In this document: piece by piece, positions 1 through 9,541 of the stretch
Layout of the letters: each line of letters starts with the position of its first letter
How positions within the stretch are numbered: the stretch's first letter is position 1
NCBI GenBank assembly: GCA_032718475.1
Contig: JAUCBJ010006986.1
Span: 1-30,004, forward strand
DNA: 30,004 bases
Direction of reading: 5' to 3'
Source of the DNA: Nemertoderma westbladi
Taxonomy: Eukaryota > Xenacoelomorpha > Nemertodermatida > Nemertodermatidae
The notes under the pieces: model-generated
Database searches by the model: none
The model's input: the letters and a program-made list of their open reading frames with translations, nothing else
What the model was told of the DNA's origin: nothing
Translations under genes and position numbers: made by a program

Positions 1-105
1 TAGATCCTGGGCGATAGGTGAAGCACTAATACCAACTGGCGTGCGATATGTAGAGAACGGTTTAACGATCCGTGTACTCGTAATAGCTGGACCGGGTATA
101 GGAAT
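1..105 (-). pseudogene. In-frame continuation downstream of the gag-like ORF stop
   Basis: After the TGA at 108-106 (minus strand), the same reading frame runs without a stop for 35 codons to the window edge. The encoded stretch is rich in Pro, Thr, Ser and Ile, and begins IPIPGPAITSTR. It may be the rest of a longer Gag or Gag-Pol frame cut by a nonsense mutation, or reached by readthrough. Thirty-five open codons are weak evidence alone, but the sequence lacks the AT-rich look of nearby non-coding DNA. Confidence 0.4.
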
Positions 106-1809
106 TCAGGTCGTCGTTGACTCGCGTATAGCCGGAGTTCTCGCTTCCTGTTCGGCCTTCTGCAGTGCGAACAGTTCTCGCAACTCAGTCCCTACACTCG
201 CCCCACATTCTTCGATCATTCGCATCCCCTTCTCGGCGATTTCGTTCGCCTTCCTAGTCCGTTCTTCGCTCTCTAAACTTAATCTCGCACTTTCCAACTG
301 CGCCAGTTTACGTTCTTCTTCTTCCCTCGCTCGTCTCGCTGCGCCCTCTTCTTCCACTCGCGACCTTTCTTCATACAATGCGCGTCTTCTCTTCTCGATC
401 TCGAGTTCGCGTTCCTTGCGTCCGCGTTCGAGTTGAAGCTCGCGCTCCTTCTGTTCACGATCGAGTTTCTTGCGCTCGCGTTCGGCTTGGAGTTCGCGTT
501 TCTTCGCTTCCTGTTCGCGTTCGAGTTGGAGTTCGCGTTTCTTCGCTTCCCGCTCGCATTCAAGTTGGAGTTCGCGTTCTCTCTGTTCGCGTTCGAGTTC
601 CTCGCGCTCGCGCTCGGCTTGGAGTTCGCGTTCCCTTTGCTCGCGTTCCGCTCGCTCGCGCTTACTTATCTCTTCCAACTCTCGTAACTCTGCGTCCAAC
701 TTACGTGTGCGCTCCCGTTCCCGCTCGGCTTCCTTCCGTGCTTCCTGTGCACGCAAAACTTCCGCCTGCTGTTCGTCTAGTCGGCGTCTTCTCTCCTCCG
801 CCGAGTTGTGAGAAACAAGGGATCTAGCACATATTACCTTACCTCGCGCGTGACTAACCTGGGAATCGCCGCTGTCTCTAGATGCATCGTCGGGTGGAGT
901 TAACGTCCTCTGTTGAATGTTCTCCGTCGTCGGTAGCACCTGACCTGGTACCACCACTCCATTCTGCATCAGCCAGCTAGTAACTTCCCTCTGATAACGG
1001 CGCTCCTCTTTATCCTGCGTCTCTTCTCGCTCCACTAAGTCTCTCAACTCTGCGTCACTCACCTGAGTCGCCTGCGCTTGTGATGTCCATAGCAGCCAGT
1101 TCTCCGTCCTAACTCGTCGGAATCGCTCCGATAACTCGCGGTGCTCCAACAAGGCTGCTAAAACCCTGTCGTAAATCCTCGTCGCCACGTCGCTCGACTG
1201 AGACTCTACTGCCTTCTTCGCTAGGACTGCAAGCTCCTCCGTCTGCTTGAATAACGCTGAGTTATATCCTCTTCTAATCTCTACTAACTCTACCCTCCCG
1301 ATGTTGGCTGAGTCGGCCAACATTTTTCTTACCTTGTCCGCCGTCCGAGTTATATGTCCGGCATGCGCGCGAAGTTTCTTCTTTATCGCGATATCGAACT
1401 CTCTATCACTCACCTGACTTACGCTCGGTGGACTTGAAGGATTATTTCGGGAACTACGGGTACTCCTAACAGCCGTCGGGACCACGGCACTTACCATACC
1501 CACAGGTCTGGAAACCGGGCTCCGGGCTCTCGCTTCTGCTACACTATCCTCCCTATCACTCACCTCTGTCCGGGCTGCTGTACAGTCCTTCCTTACAGTA
1601 GCGGTAGGGGATCCTAATACTATTACCTGAGGCTGGTGTTCTTCCTCACTGGTCACTGTCTCGTCCTCCTGTTCACTTACGTCAGCGTCGCTCGCTGCGT
1701 CGTCATAGTCGGCATTGTCGTCAACAGTAATATTGACGCTATCGTCAGTCGGCGGTCCAGCCGCCGTCTCGTAGCTGTCCTCTAGTGCCTCTTTGTCTGA
1801 GACACTCAT
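106..1809 (-). CDS. Gag-like coiled-coil protein of a probable LTR retrotransposon
   Basis: This frame encodes 567 residues. Residues 1-60 are very acidic (Asp/Glu/Ser). Residues 60-130 are Ser/Pro/Arg-rich and look disordered. Residues 135-235 form a predicted helical region (begins QVSDREFDIAIKKKLRAHAG) that resembles the N-terminal helical part of BEL/Pao-type or related Gag proteins. Residues 250-285 form a second short helical stretch. Residues 335-520 form a long Glu/Arg/Lys coiled coil that contains 13-residue internal repeats. The phrase VSD+Glu/Arg recurs near residues 83, 133 and 250. I see no zinc knuckle, protease or RT within the window; pol would lie beyond position 1. The start is the first ATG after a stop-rich AT leader. 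The retroelement assignment is inference from layout and composition. A host coiled-coil protein (for example trichohyalin-like) is the main alternative. Confidence 0.55.
   Translation of the reverse strand: MSVSDKEALEDSYETAAGPPTDDSVNITVDDNADYDDAASDADVSEQEDETVTSEEEHQPQVIVLGSPTATVRKDCTAARTEVSDREDSVAEARARSPVSRPVGMVSAVVPTAVRSTRSSRNNPSSPPSVSQVSDREFDIAIKKKLRAHAGHITRTADKVRKMLADSANIGRVELVEIRRGYNSALFKQTEELAVLAKKAVESQSSDVATRIYDRVLAALLEHRELSERFRRVRTENWLLWTSQAQATQVSDAELRDLVEREETQDKEERRYQREVTSWLMQNGVVVPGQVLPTTENIQQRTLTPPDDASRDSGDSQVSHARGKVICARSLVSHNSAEERRRRLDEQQAEVLRAQEARKEAERERERTRKLDAELRELEEISKRERAEREQRERELQAEREREELEREQRERELQLECEREAKKRELQLEREQEAKKRELQAERERKKLDREQKERELQLERGRKERELEIEKRRRALYEERSRVEEEGAARRAREEEERKLAQLESARLSLESEERTRKANEIAEKGMRMIEECGASVGTELRELFALQKAEQEARTPAIRESTTT
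466..582 (-). repeat. Coding tandem repeat, 3 x 39 bp (13 residues)
   Basis: Residues 410-448 of the gag-like protein consist of three 13-residue units: RERELQLECEREA, KKRELQLEREQEA and KKRELQAERERKK. The matching 39-bp DNA units are visible on the plus strand as repeated TTCGCGTTC/TTGGAGTTCGCG blocks. Less regular copies of the same phrase extend on both sides (about residues 390-470). Confidence 0.75.
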
Positions 1810-1822
1810 AGTCTAAATAATG

Positions 1823-1863
1823 TTTTGCCTCCCGGCAAAATATCTCGCAAAAGTTCGAGATAT
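1823..1863 (-). other. Two adjacent hairpins just upstream of the gag-like start codon
   Basis: On the plus strand TTTTGCC-TCCC-GGCAAAA (1823-1840) is a perfect 7-bp stem with a 4-nt loop. ATATCTCG...CGAGATAT (1840-1863) is an 8-bp stem with an 8-nt loop. They lie 14-54 nt before the ATG at 1809 on the coding strand, where retroelement leaders often carry structured RNA. The structure is plain in the sequence; any role is inference. Confidence 0.5.
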
Positions 1864-4800
1864 AATTATAATTTAACCGAAATACGGTCAAATTATTTGT
1901 CAAATAATCAGTTGGTCCAAAATGTCAAATAAATTCGCAATGCAATATTGTGAATTTAATGGGGTATATAGTTATAGCAAATACTAGCACAATATTTAAA
2001 CAAAAATATTATTATATAGCTACTATATAATATTAAATACCGGTATAGCACAAAATAACTCTGAATCTAATACAAAATATTCAAAATATACTTGCCGCCC
2101 GAATATTTCTAATTTTATATATATATAGCTCTAATCAACGTAATTTTAATTTCAAATATTATATGTATCCACTAGCGCGTGGCTACATCTTCGGGTTGCG
2201 ACTCTCTCTAACTCTCTCTCTAACTTGAGCGATTCAAAACCATGGCCGGCTAAACCTAAATATCCTAACTAATAAATTGAGTTCAGCTTCGCAGTTAAAC
2301 AACCGATAATTTTTTACTGCTTCCACAAACACTATGGTGCCAACAGAACAACTAACCTTGTTTGCTGTGAGATTCCACGTCCGCGTCCAAAGATTCAGGC
2401 CCTTCGCTGATTGCAAACCGAACCCGCAGACCCACACGAACCCCAAACTCAGAAGTTCCGTCTTGCCATGTATCTCCAGATGGTATAAAATAACTAAGCG
2501 GTTACCTAACATACCGGTACAAAACTCTAGAATTTTACAAAATAATTTTGACCGAAAACTGAATTCTCGCAAACCTAGCTAAAAATTTCAAAAAACTTAC
2601 TAATTACTGTTTGCCCTAAGGCCTAAGGAACTGCTGTATTCGCAATTAGCAAAAACGCACTACCGTACATTCACTGTATGCAGTACAGTAAGTAAAACAG
2701 TACACCAACCTAACAGCCTAATGATACTGTGTGTGGTACGGCAAACAAATGTCCTTCTACCGTACGCAGTAACAGCAATCAGCCTAATGTACTACTGTAC
2801 TATTGTACGCAACCAGTGAATACAGCAATCTAAACTAACAGCCTAAGAATACACTCAATGTTCTACTGTACGCTACAGCCTACAGCAAACAATGCGTGCT
2901 TTACTGTTAAACAAACTACCCCGGCCTAACCAATAAAGACACAAAACTGCTCTATTTATTAGACAGGGCAATCAGGAGCGTATTATTGCTAATGTGAGGG
3001 GGTGCTAAATACAAAACCGCTACTTACCGTTAGATGGCGCTAACCTGCCGTCCGCTAATATGTTTTACTAATTTTCTACGGCTCCTGCTAATTTCTTGTT
3101 CCTTTCTCTACCAATTACTCGATAGAGAGCTAACTGTTCGAATATATGAGCCACGCGGGAATAACCAAAACAACAAACCCGAATCGGCTCCCTAAGCTGA
3201 CTTAAAACGAGTGTGAGAGGTTTTACACTCAGAGTATATTCTTACGCCTAATCTTACTGTTAAAGTACGCCAATGCCTACGTCTTTTCTAATCGCGAATA
3301 CTGGGGGTTCCCTAACGGAATGTGTGAATGCGAGAATATTTAAAATAATCAAAGTGGTACAGTGTTTATTAGGGCTAATACCTATAGTGGGACTAAACTT
3401 GTCTGCGGCTGGCTTTAGGCCAGCAAATTACTAATGCGTTTTGCGTACTGAATACTGCTATCTAGCTTATTGCCCGCTAATTCAAATAACCGCTCAGCGT
3501 GAATAGTTTACGGTACTCTAATTATTACCTTAGCTACTCTCCGCTATGCTGCGTACTAATTCTTAATTTTACTAATTAATTACAGTCACAAATATGTAAC
3601 AGCCTAAAATACTGTATTACTTTGACCTAATCAGTAATTATTTACAGTAAACTAAGAGATAGAAATCAATCAAAGGGAAAAGAGCGCCTATCTAAGCATT
3701 CGTAATCTTAGGCACACTTTAGTAACACACCAATCAGCGTCAGCAATCACAGCTCGCAATGCGCGATTCCCAATTGTACAATCCGCAATGCACGCAATTA
3801 GCAATTACACAGCACAATATAATAATTCGCAATACATGCAATACATGCAATTCGCAATTGTAAAGCACGCAGACCTCTCCCGGGTACATCTAGGCTTCCT
3901 AACTAACCCAATTCCTGCCCCCCTAATACTAAATAGAGACAAAACCTGGATCATCAGCCCCCTAATTACTGTACCAGCGAGCTGCCCCCACGCTACAATG
4001 CAAATTGCCCGACCGCAACGGTGACCCCCCGCCAGCGTTGCTCGCCTTTGAATCCTCCGCTCCCTTCGTCGCTAACCCCCCGATGTGCCCACCGCCCACT
4101 GGCGCCTTAGCCCTCCATTATGCTAATAGCTACCGTAGCGGCGCATGCAAATCACAAAGTCTGACAGTCTCAGGAATCCCTTGGGATTATTGCGCAGAAA
4201 AGAATCACATAGAACCATCAATCAAAGGTAGAAATCATAGTTCGATTGTAATTTGCAGTAATCGAAGGAATTATTGAGAAACACAAGCAAAGTAATCGCA
4301 CTAGCAAATCATTTCACGAAATTAATCAAATTAGCAAATTGCAGAAAAATACAAAATTAGAGACAGCTCAGCAAGTAAATTGTAACAGGGGTGTATCATG
4401 TGACAGATTGATGATAGGCTCTACCGGCACACCGCCAATTTATAGGTGATCCGGATGGGATGATGCAATAGGGTGACTCAATCGCTTTCTTATTGGCTCT
4501 CCAGTCCGTGCTAGCACTAGACCAACCTGGAAGCAGCTAGTCCAATAAGGAGGCCGGATTGTAGCCCTATTTGCTTCCCTTCCTCGAATTATTACCATAT
4601 ATGGTAATAGTTCACGTCTCTGGCTGCTGAATGGCCAGGACAGCGTCCCTATATGCTAGCCCTACTAAAGCTAATATCAGCAAGCACTGAATCCAGGGTC
4701 CGAATAAACTTACCCTGGAACTATCTACATATAACCTAATACAAAATTACGTAGGTAGGGCTACATACTATACAAAATGGATGGTTTCAAATATATGGGC

Positions 4801-4864
4801 GTTTTGATTTCCCTACCTAAATACCACTGCGTTATTATGCCTTATCTAAAATATCATGCTGCAC
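1864..4864. other. Long non-coding stretch, no supported gene
   Basis: The region is AT-rich (especially 1864-2160), with a CT-rich patch at 2200-2225. From about 2560 to 4300 the plus strand is C-rich and G-poor, with recurring CTAA, CCTAA, ACAGCCTAA and TACTGTAC words in a loose, degenerate pattern. If the minus-strand gag-like frame belongs to an LTR element, its leader and 5' LTR should lie here. I could not place an LTR edge or a convincing primer-binding site. Short frames in this stretch show no recognisable protein. Confidence 0.5.
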
Positions 4865-4962
4865 AACGGACTAATATTACGTACAGTATAACGGACTAAT
4901 ATTGCATACTGCATAACGGACTAATATTGCATACTGCATGATGACTAATATTATGGATACAG
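4865..4962. repeat. Short tandem repeat, 25-bp unit, about 4 copies
   Basis: Units start at 4865, 4890, 4915 and 4940, each beginning near AACGGACTAATATT followed by a variable ACTGCAT-like end. Spacing is exactly 25 bp. The second and third copies are nearly identical and the fourth is degraded. Confidence 0.8.
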
Positions 4963-5748
4963 CGCCATATACCGTAACAGCTGCCCCAACTTACTAACGG
5001 CACTTTATCAGACAAACTCTACACACGCCGTAATCTCTCCAAACTCAACACAGTCAGACAGCAGTTCAGCCTACAATTACTTGCACAATCTGAGCAGACT
5101 TACACGTCTTCAGCTCAATATTAACTTACTAGGAAATAAAACCGACAGAAATAAGTAAGCTCCAAAAGAAACAAGGGGTGTACAGTCCCTAATCTCTTAA
5201 ACAGCCTACCGGTATACAATAATCAAAATCGAATAATACTAAATGTACTTGTACAGCAGTACCGGTACCGGTGATGACAGTTAGGCCTACTGACCTACAG
5301 AAGTACCGGTTCAGTTTTACCAGTCACTACGGTATTTTGCAACCTTATTGCCTACTGCAATAAGATTATAAACTGTTACTGTTCGCGCTTTTGAAGACCT
5401 TTAGCAGTTTAACCTGCCAAAATTTATATGTCTTTTAGTTAATTAAAAACACCTTTAGCACAAGACAATATGTTATGCTAATACGCAAAACATTAGCCGA
5501 AGTCAGCCCATGCGCGATCATTCACCCGATGGATCTACACCCGGGAGGCTGAATTCGGATGCTTAAATTTTATTATTGCAGTGTAAGGTTGCAGCGTAAA
5601 CTTACTGTATTATTCGATAGATCGTTAATAATTAATTTCTGACAGATATTATTGGCTTTTGGGAAATATTAACAGTTCCTTTAGGACGTGGCGCTCTATC
5701 TATTTAAACAGAACTAAGACTTATACTAAAACGCAACGATACCGCTTA
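4963..5748. other. Non-coding AT-rich stretch
   Basis: No coding frame is supported. It contains GTACAGCAGTACCGG with overlapping ACCGGT words near 5250-5275. A similar GTACAGCAGTACCG phrase recurs near 22653, inside the nested element, which suggests a dispersed genomic repeat. Confidence 0.4.
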
Positions 5749-5796
5749 CAGTCCCTATCTCATTCTAGATACCGTTTCTCAAACTGGGTACCTTTT
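5749..5796 (+). repeat. Left terminal inverted repeat of the Tc1/mariner-like element
   Basis: It pairs with 6950-6997. The outermost 18 bases are an exact match, followed by a few mismatches and a second exact block (TTTCTCAAACTGGGTA). Confidence 0.75.
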
Positions 5797-6949
5797 CTCT
5801 TACCTCACTCTTACTAACTCAAACCTGTCTGGTTTACTCAAACCCAACTCAAACTCGCGTAATCACCCACTGTGCACTGTGTAGCATTCATACAACAAGC
5901 TGTCTGTGTTGAATGGCCCACTTGCTTCTGTTATACTCTGCCTACGGGTTTGATGATCTCCTGCTGTTATAACATTCCCTTAACTTAATTTGTTTGTGTG
6001 TAATTAACTCCGGTAGACAGCGAGAATTAACTTGCAGACTCAGTGATCAATGACTCAATTTATTTTTAAATTTCAGAATAATAAAATTATATGCTAAATT
6101 ATTAAACTGAAGATTTATTAATTTTTTATTACATTTATTAAGTATGTATGACTCATAACATATTATCGTTATTTTCCATTAAAATATAACCATATAATAT
6201 AACCAACCAATTTTATAAATTTATTTTAATGTCGCGTATATTTCGCTAATGTTTCTAATGTTTAACTTTAATGTTTTACTAATGTTTAATTCTCTATTAC
6301 ATCGTCAACACAATTATTCGCAATACATCCGGGTGTTGGTATACCGGGCAAAGGGGCCAGAGGAAACCTCTGTAATTATAGACAGGGCCATATTTATGGG
6401 AGGGGGTGGTGGTGTTGCGAGGTCCCATATGTACTAATAATTCTTAATTAACCATTATATTTTTAAACTGATATGTCTTGTAAGGCACCAATTGACATCA
6501 ATCAGACAACAGAGTACAAATTTCCCCCAACAATAAATATTCCCAGAATTAAAACTTTCTCTACAAACAGACCGAGCCAGTGTGGTTTAGTTAACAACAT
6601 ACATTTAGAAAAGCCCACAAAGGAACTGTGTGATTGACATGTCTTTTATGAGACACACCACAAGCCGGCCTGCCAGCTTATGTAATTCAACCCATTAACT
6701 CAAGAGCCCAAGCAGCAGACAGAGGCCCCTTCCCCATGTGGTGCCTCACTTAACCAGAGTAATTATTCATCCCGTACAGGAGCAGTAATGCTGAGTATGG
6801 CACAGTTGGAGGTCAACCTAACTCAAACCATGGCGCCAGACTCTAGTTTGAGTTAGATTGAGCTGGCTGCATCTTTCTGATTTCTCAACTCTTACCTCAC
6901 TCTTACCTACTGAAATTCTCCGTTGACTATCATTAGTAAAAGGTTTGAG

Positions 6950-6997
6950 AAATGATACCCAGTTTGAGAAATTATATTCAGAATGAGATAGGGACTG
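6950..6997 (-). repeat. Right terminal inverted repeat of the Tc1/mariner-like element
   Basis: Inverted copy of 5749-5796, ending in GGGACTG immediately before the flanking TA. Confidence 0.75.
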
Positions 6998-6999
6998 TA

Positions 7000-8199
7000 T
7001 GATTAAAGTATAAAGCGTATTCTTTAGGAAATACTTTGTTACCAATCACAATCATACACACTATTCTGCCGACCGTCAGTATATTTGATCACACATAAAG
7101 AGAGCAGCAATTGACTCATGTAGGGCCTGCTAAATAACATTAGATTCAATACACACCACATTAATATAAATCGCAATTGTTATATATAGCCGGTCTCTCT
7201 AACCTGTAGTGTATCAAGAAAATTGGGAAATTTGGGTGATTTATCCGTATTATCCAAAGAACAATATTTCCATCAACAAATAGGTACAATTAATAACTGA
7301 CGGTAAATAACAGTACAAACAATATAATTAATAGTGAGTTAAGTAAGTTAAGATTGATTAGTTAAGATTCGTTAGTTCGTGAGGATTCGATAACAGTTTA
7401 TACTTTCGATAATTTAAGCAGTTTTACTAGAGTTCTTCCCAAAAAGCCGGTGTTATGGCGAAAATGGGAACACAACAACAGAATCATATAAAATCATATG
7501 ACTACTACTACTATACGAGTATACCAAAAACTCTTATTCCCCGAAGCTCCCGTCCAACACAGAGGATGAGCAGTGAGATAGGAAATTCAGTTCAGTAGCG
7601 CTGGGATAGGTCGAAATCAACGCCCACTCAAATTCTATTGGCCGATACGGACAGCAAGGCTAAGGCAACCTCTCTAAGCTAGTTGGCCGATTAAACTGAG
7701 CCCAGATATCTCCGTACAGCACATCAGCCAATAAGCTGGTAGCTTGCACTATTTTAGTTATAAATCCCTTTGAGAGTATTCTAGCGACTGGGGGGAACTG
7801 GCCAGCAAAGGCAAACGTATCAGTTATCCCACAAAAGCTTTTACAAGCCAGCTGTTTTTTTATGCGTAGAGCCTATGTTACATTTCGTCCAATCATCGCG
7901 ATTCTCATTTTACTTGCCTTTGTTTATTACATATGTAAATGACGCAATGCGACAAAATCCTTTATTCTGACTTTCTGACTCTGCCCAAAACCATCAGCGG
8001 CCAGAGAGAATCATAGAACGCAAATCTATTAACAATCAACACTCTCATTAGCACTCTCATCTCTCTACACTACAAACTCGCATAATTTTGCTTGCTGACG
8101 TCTGACTGCTGACACTGCCGGCACCGCATACATTATGATGTTTTGTATACTGTTATTATATACTGTGTTTGTAACTCATTTATTGATGCTTACATTTGG
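7000..8199. other. Non-coding stretch
   Basis: I see no supported gene. The region is moderately AT-rich, with a short (CTA)n run near 7500-7515. No clear inverted or tandem structure was found. Confidence 0.4.
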
Positions 8200-8428
8200 A
8201 GTACCTCGGGTCAGGTCAGGTATTCTAGGTCATTGATCAAGAAAACTTGCCACCTCCATGCAGCAAAAAGGAGGTGCCATCTGTAGCTGCATAGACCCTC
8301 TTACTAGGGCAAATCTGGTCCTGTAACTAGGACCCCTTCGTTCTGGGATAAGGACGCCATTGATCCTGGATTAAGGACCCATATACTTGGCTGCAGGGGT
8401 ATATGGCCTGGCCAGGCAGATCGTGATC

Positions 8429-8439
8429 TACCAATGGCT
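8429..8439. repeat. Target-site duplication (left) of the nested LINE
   Basis: TACCAATGGCT, repeated exactly at 8819-8829. Confidence 0.85.
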
Positions 8440-8818
8440 ACTACTACTACTACTAGGATCGGCATGCTGCATTGCAGCTGCATTTTTAAGAATGCTGTGC
8501 CGGCTTGTCAACAAAATTGCACCGCCATAACTCCCTATCACCCATGGCATTTGCTAGATCATCCGCATCTTTAAGGCCAGTGTCCTTTAAGATGCGTCTC
8601 AAGAAAGTCATGGGCTGTCCACCATGCTTATTCACTCCATGAGGCTGCCAAAGTACAAGATTATGCACTGGCTGGTCCTCACGGCGAAAGCAATGTCCTG
8701 CAAAGCGGAGGCGATTTTGTTCTAGTGTCAAGCTTGGGGGAACCAATGAGACACCTCCAATGTTATATAGTGTCTGGTTGGAGATGTGTGCATTGTACTT
8801 GACACAATGAACCCGGCG
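8440..8818 (-). pseudogene. 5'-truncated LINE fragment nested in LINE copy A
   Basis: The minus strand encodes the C-terminal end of the same LINE protein as 11170-11545 (shared phrases VHCVKYNAHISNQTLYNIGG and RFAGHCFRREDQPVHNLVLW). Its 3' tail of (TAG)n abuts position 8440. The piece is bounded by exact 11-bp direct repeats TACCAATGGCT at 8429-8439 and 8819-8829, the target-site duplication expected of target-primed reverse transcription. It covers only about 110 codons, with a stop near the end, so it is non-functional. The pre-insertion site reads smoothly across the repeat as part of copy A's 5' region. Confidence 0.85.
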
Positions 8819-8829
8819 TACCAATGGCT
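8819..8829. repeat. Target-site duplication (right) of the nested LINE
   Basis: TACCAATGGCT, identical to 8429-8439; it lies at the 5'-truncated end of the minus-strand LINE fragment. Confidence 0.85.
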
Positions 8830-9130
8830 GGTCAGGAGTAAAGTGTTCTCATGTCCACTCAGAGTGTACTTCACTGCGACCTGCACCTGGCATCGGGAGT
8901 ACAGGGCATGACAACAGTAGATGAGCTGCGCAGCCAATGGTGGGTCATGTGCGTCAGAGTAGGTATGGGTGATGGGCCTCATATCTGACTCCACTGCGAC
9001 ACCCACCCTGTGGAATGGCAAACCAGGGTATGGTATTTGCCCCAAGAGCTGACTCGGCAAAAAAGCACCCCCAACCGAACCCACACTATGGATTACATTA
9101 GTAATGCGGAGGTCCGGCCACTAGAGGCCA

Positions 9131-9496
9131 GTGGAATTACCGGACCCAATCGGCCTCACAGGCGACGAGTTATCTCCTGACCGGCTGCCTGTCTCACCCC
9201 CTACTGGAGAGAGAGCAGCCAACAATTCTTTGAGTCCCTTTCCTGATGACCTTTCTGGCCCAAACCCTGGGTCACCAGGAAGGCCAGATTGTGATGGGGA
9301 GAGGGATTCTGGAGTTGGAGGCTACTCTCATGTTCCACCCCGACCAACAAAGCCATTGGTGAATCTGAGGCAAGTCACTAGACTAGCCTCAGTAAACACC
9401 CTAAAATTCGGGTCCCCAATGCGACAAGGTGAGCTGACTGCCTTGGCAGATAAGCTTTCTCTTAGCGCAGTGGGTGCTCAAGAGCAGACTGCTTGA
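9131..9496 (+). pseudogene. LINE copy A: ORF N-terminus and start of endonuclease
   Basis: This frame encodes 121 residues. Residues 1-75 are Pro/Gly/Asp-rich and low complexity. From about residue 78 the frame shows the opening of an APE-type endonuclease: a VNTLKFGSPMRQGELTALAD stretch followed by VGAQEQ, matching the usual N-T/L and Q-E metal-site motifs. It then stops after VGAQEQTA at 9496. The rest of the endonuclease (normally about 200 residues, including its SDH motif) is missing, because downstream sequence resumes past the domain at about 9545. The junction is marked by three copies of GACTGCTTG within 45 bp, suggesting an error-prone deletion repair. Confidence 0.65.
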
Positions 9497-9541
9497 CTGC
9501 TTGCTCAGTGACTGCTTGCTAGCAGAACAACGAAATCTGCC

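Larger units (their letters stand above)
5749..6997. mobile_element. Non-autonomous Tc1/mariner-like element, 1.25 kb
   Basis: The ends are inverted copies: CAGTCCCTATCTCATTCT at 5749 and its reverse complement ending at 6997. After a short variable stretch the match resumes with TTTCTCAAACTGGGTA on both sides, giving about 48 bp of imperfect terminal inverted repeat. Each end is flanked by TA (5747-5748 and 6998-6999), the expected Tc1/mariner target duplication, and the CAGT start also suits that superfamily. Subterminal CTCTTACCTCACTCTTAC occurs near both ends in direct orientation, and AACTCAAAC/GTTTGAGTT words are frequent. The interior is AT-rich and shows no transposase, so the element probably depended on a relative elsewhere. 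The family label rests on ends and TSD only. Confidence 0.7.

Noticed and set aside
378-827. Plus-strand frames opposite the gag-like coiled coil
   Set aside because: Low-complexity antisense shadows of the Glu/Arg repeat.
2325-2342. Primer-binding-site-like TGGCACCATAGTG on the minus strand
   Set aside because: No tRNA match I can name, and the preceding bases do not end in CA as an LTR should.
2234-2572. 112-codon minus-strand frame upstream of the gag-like gene
   Set aside because: No recognisable domain, mixed composition, and it lies where an LTR or leader would be; probably chance.
4005-4277. 90-codon plus-strand frame in a locally GC-rich patch
   Set aside because: No domain or start context, and composition shifts within the frame; not supported.
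2560-4300. Frequent CCTAA words, possible arthropod telomere (TTAGG) sequence
   Set aside because: The words are scattered and never form a tandem run.
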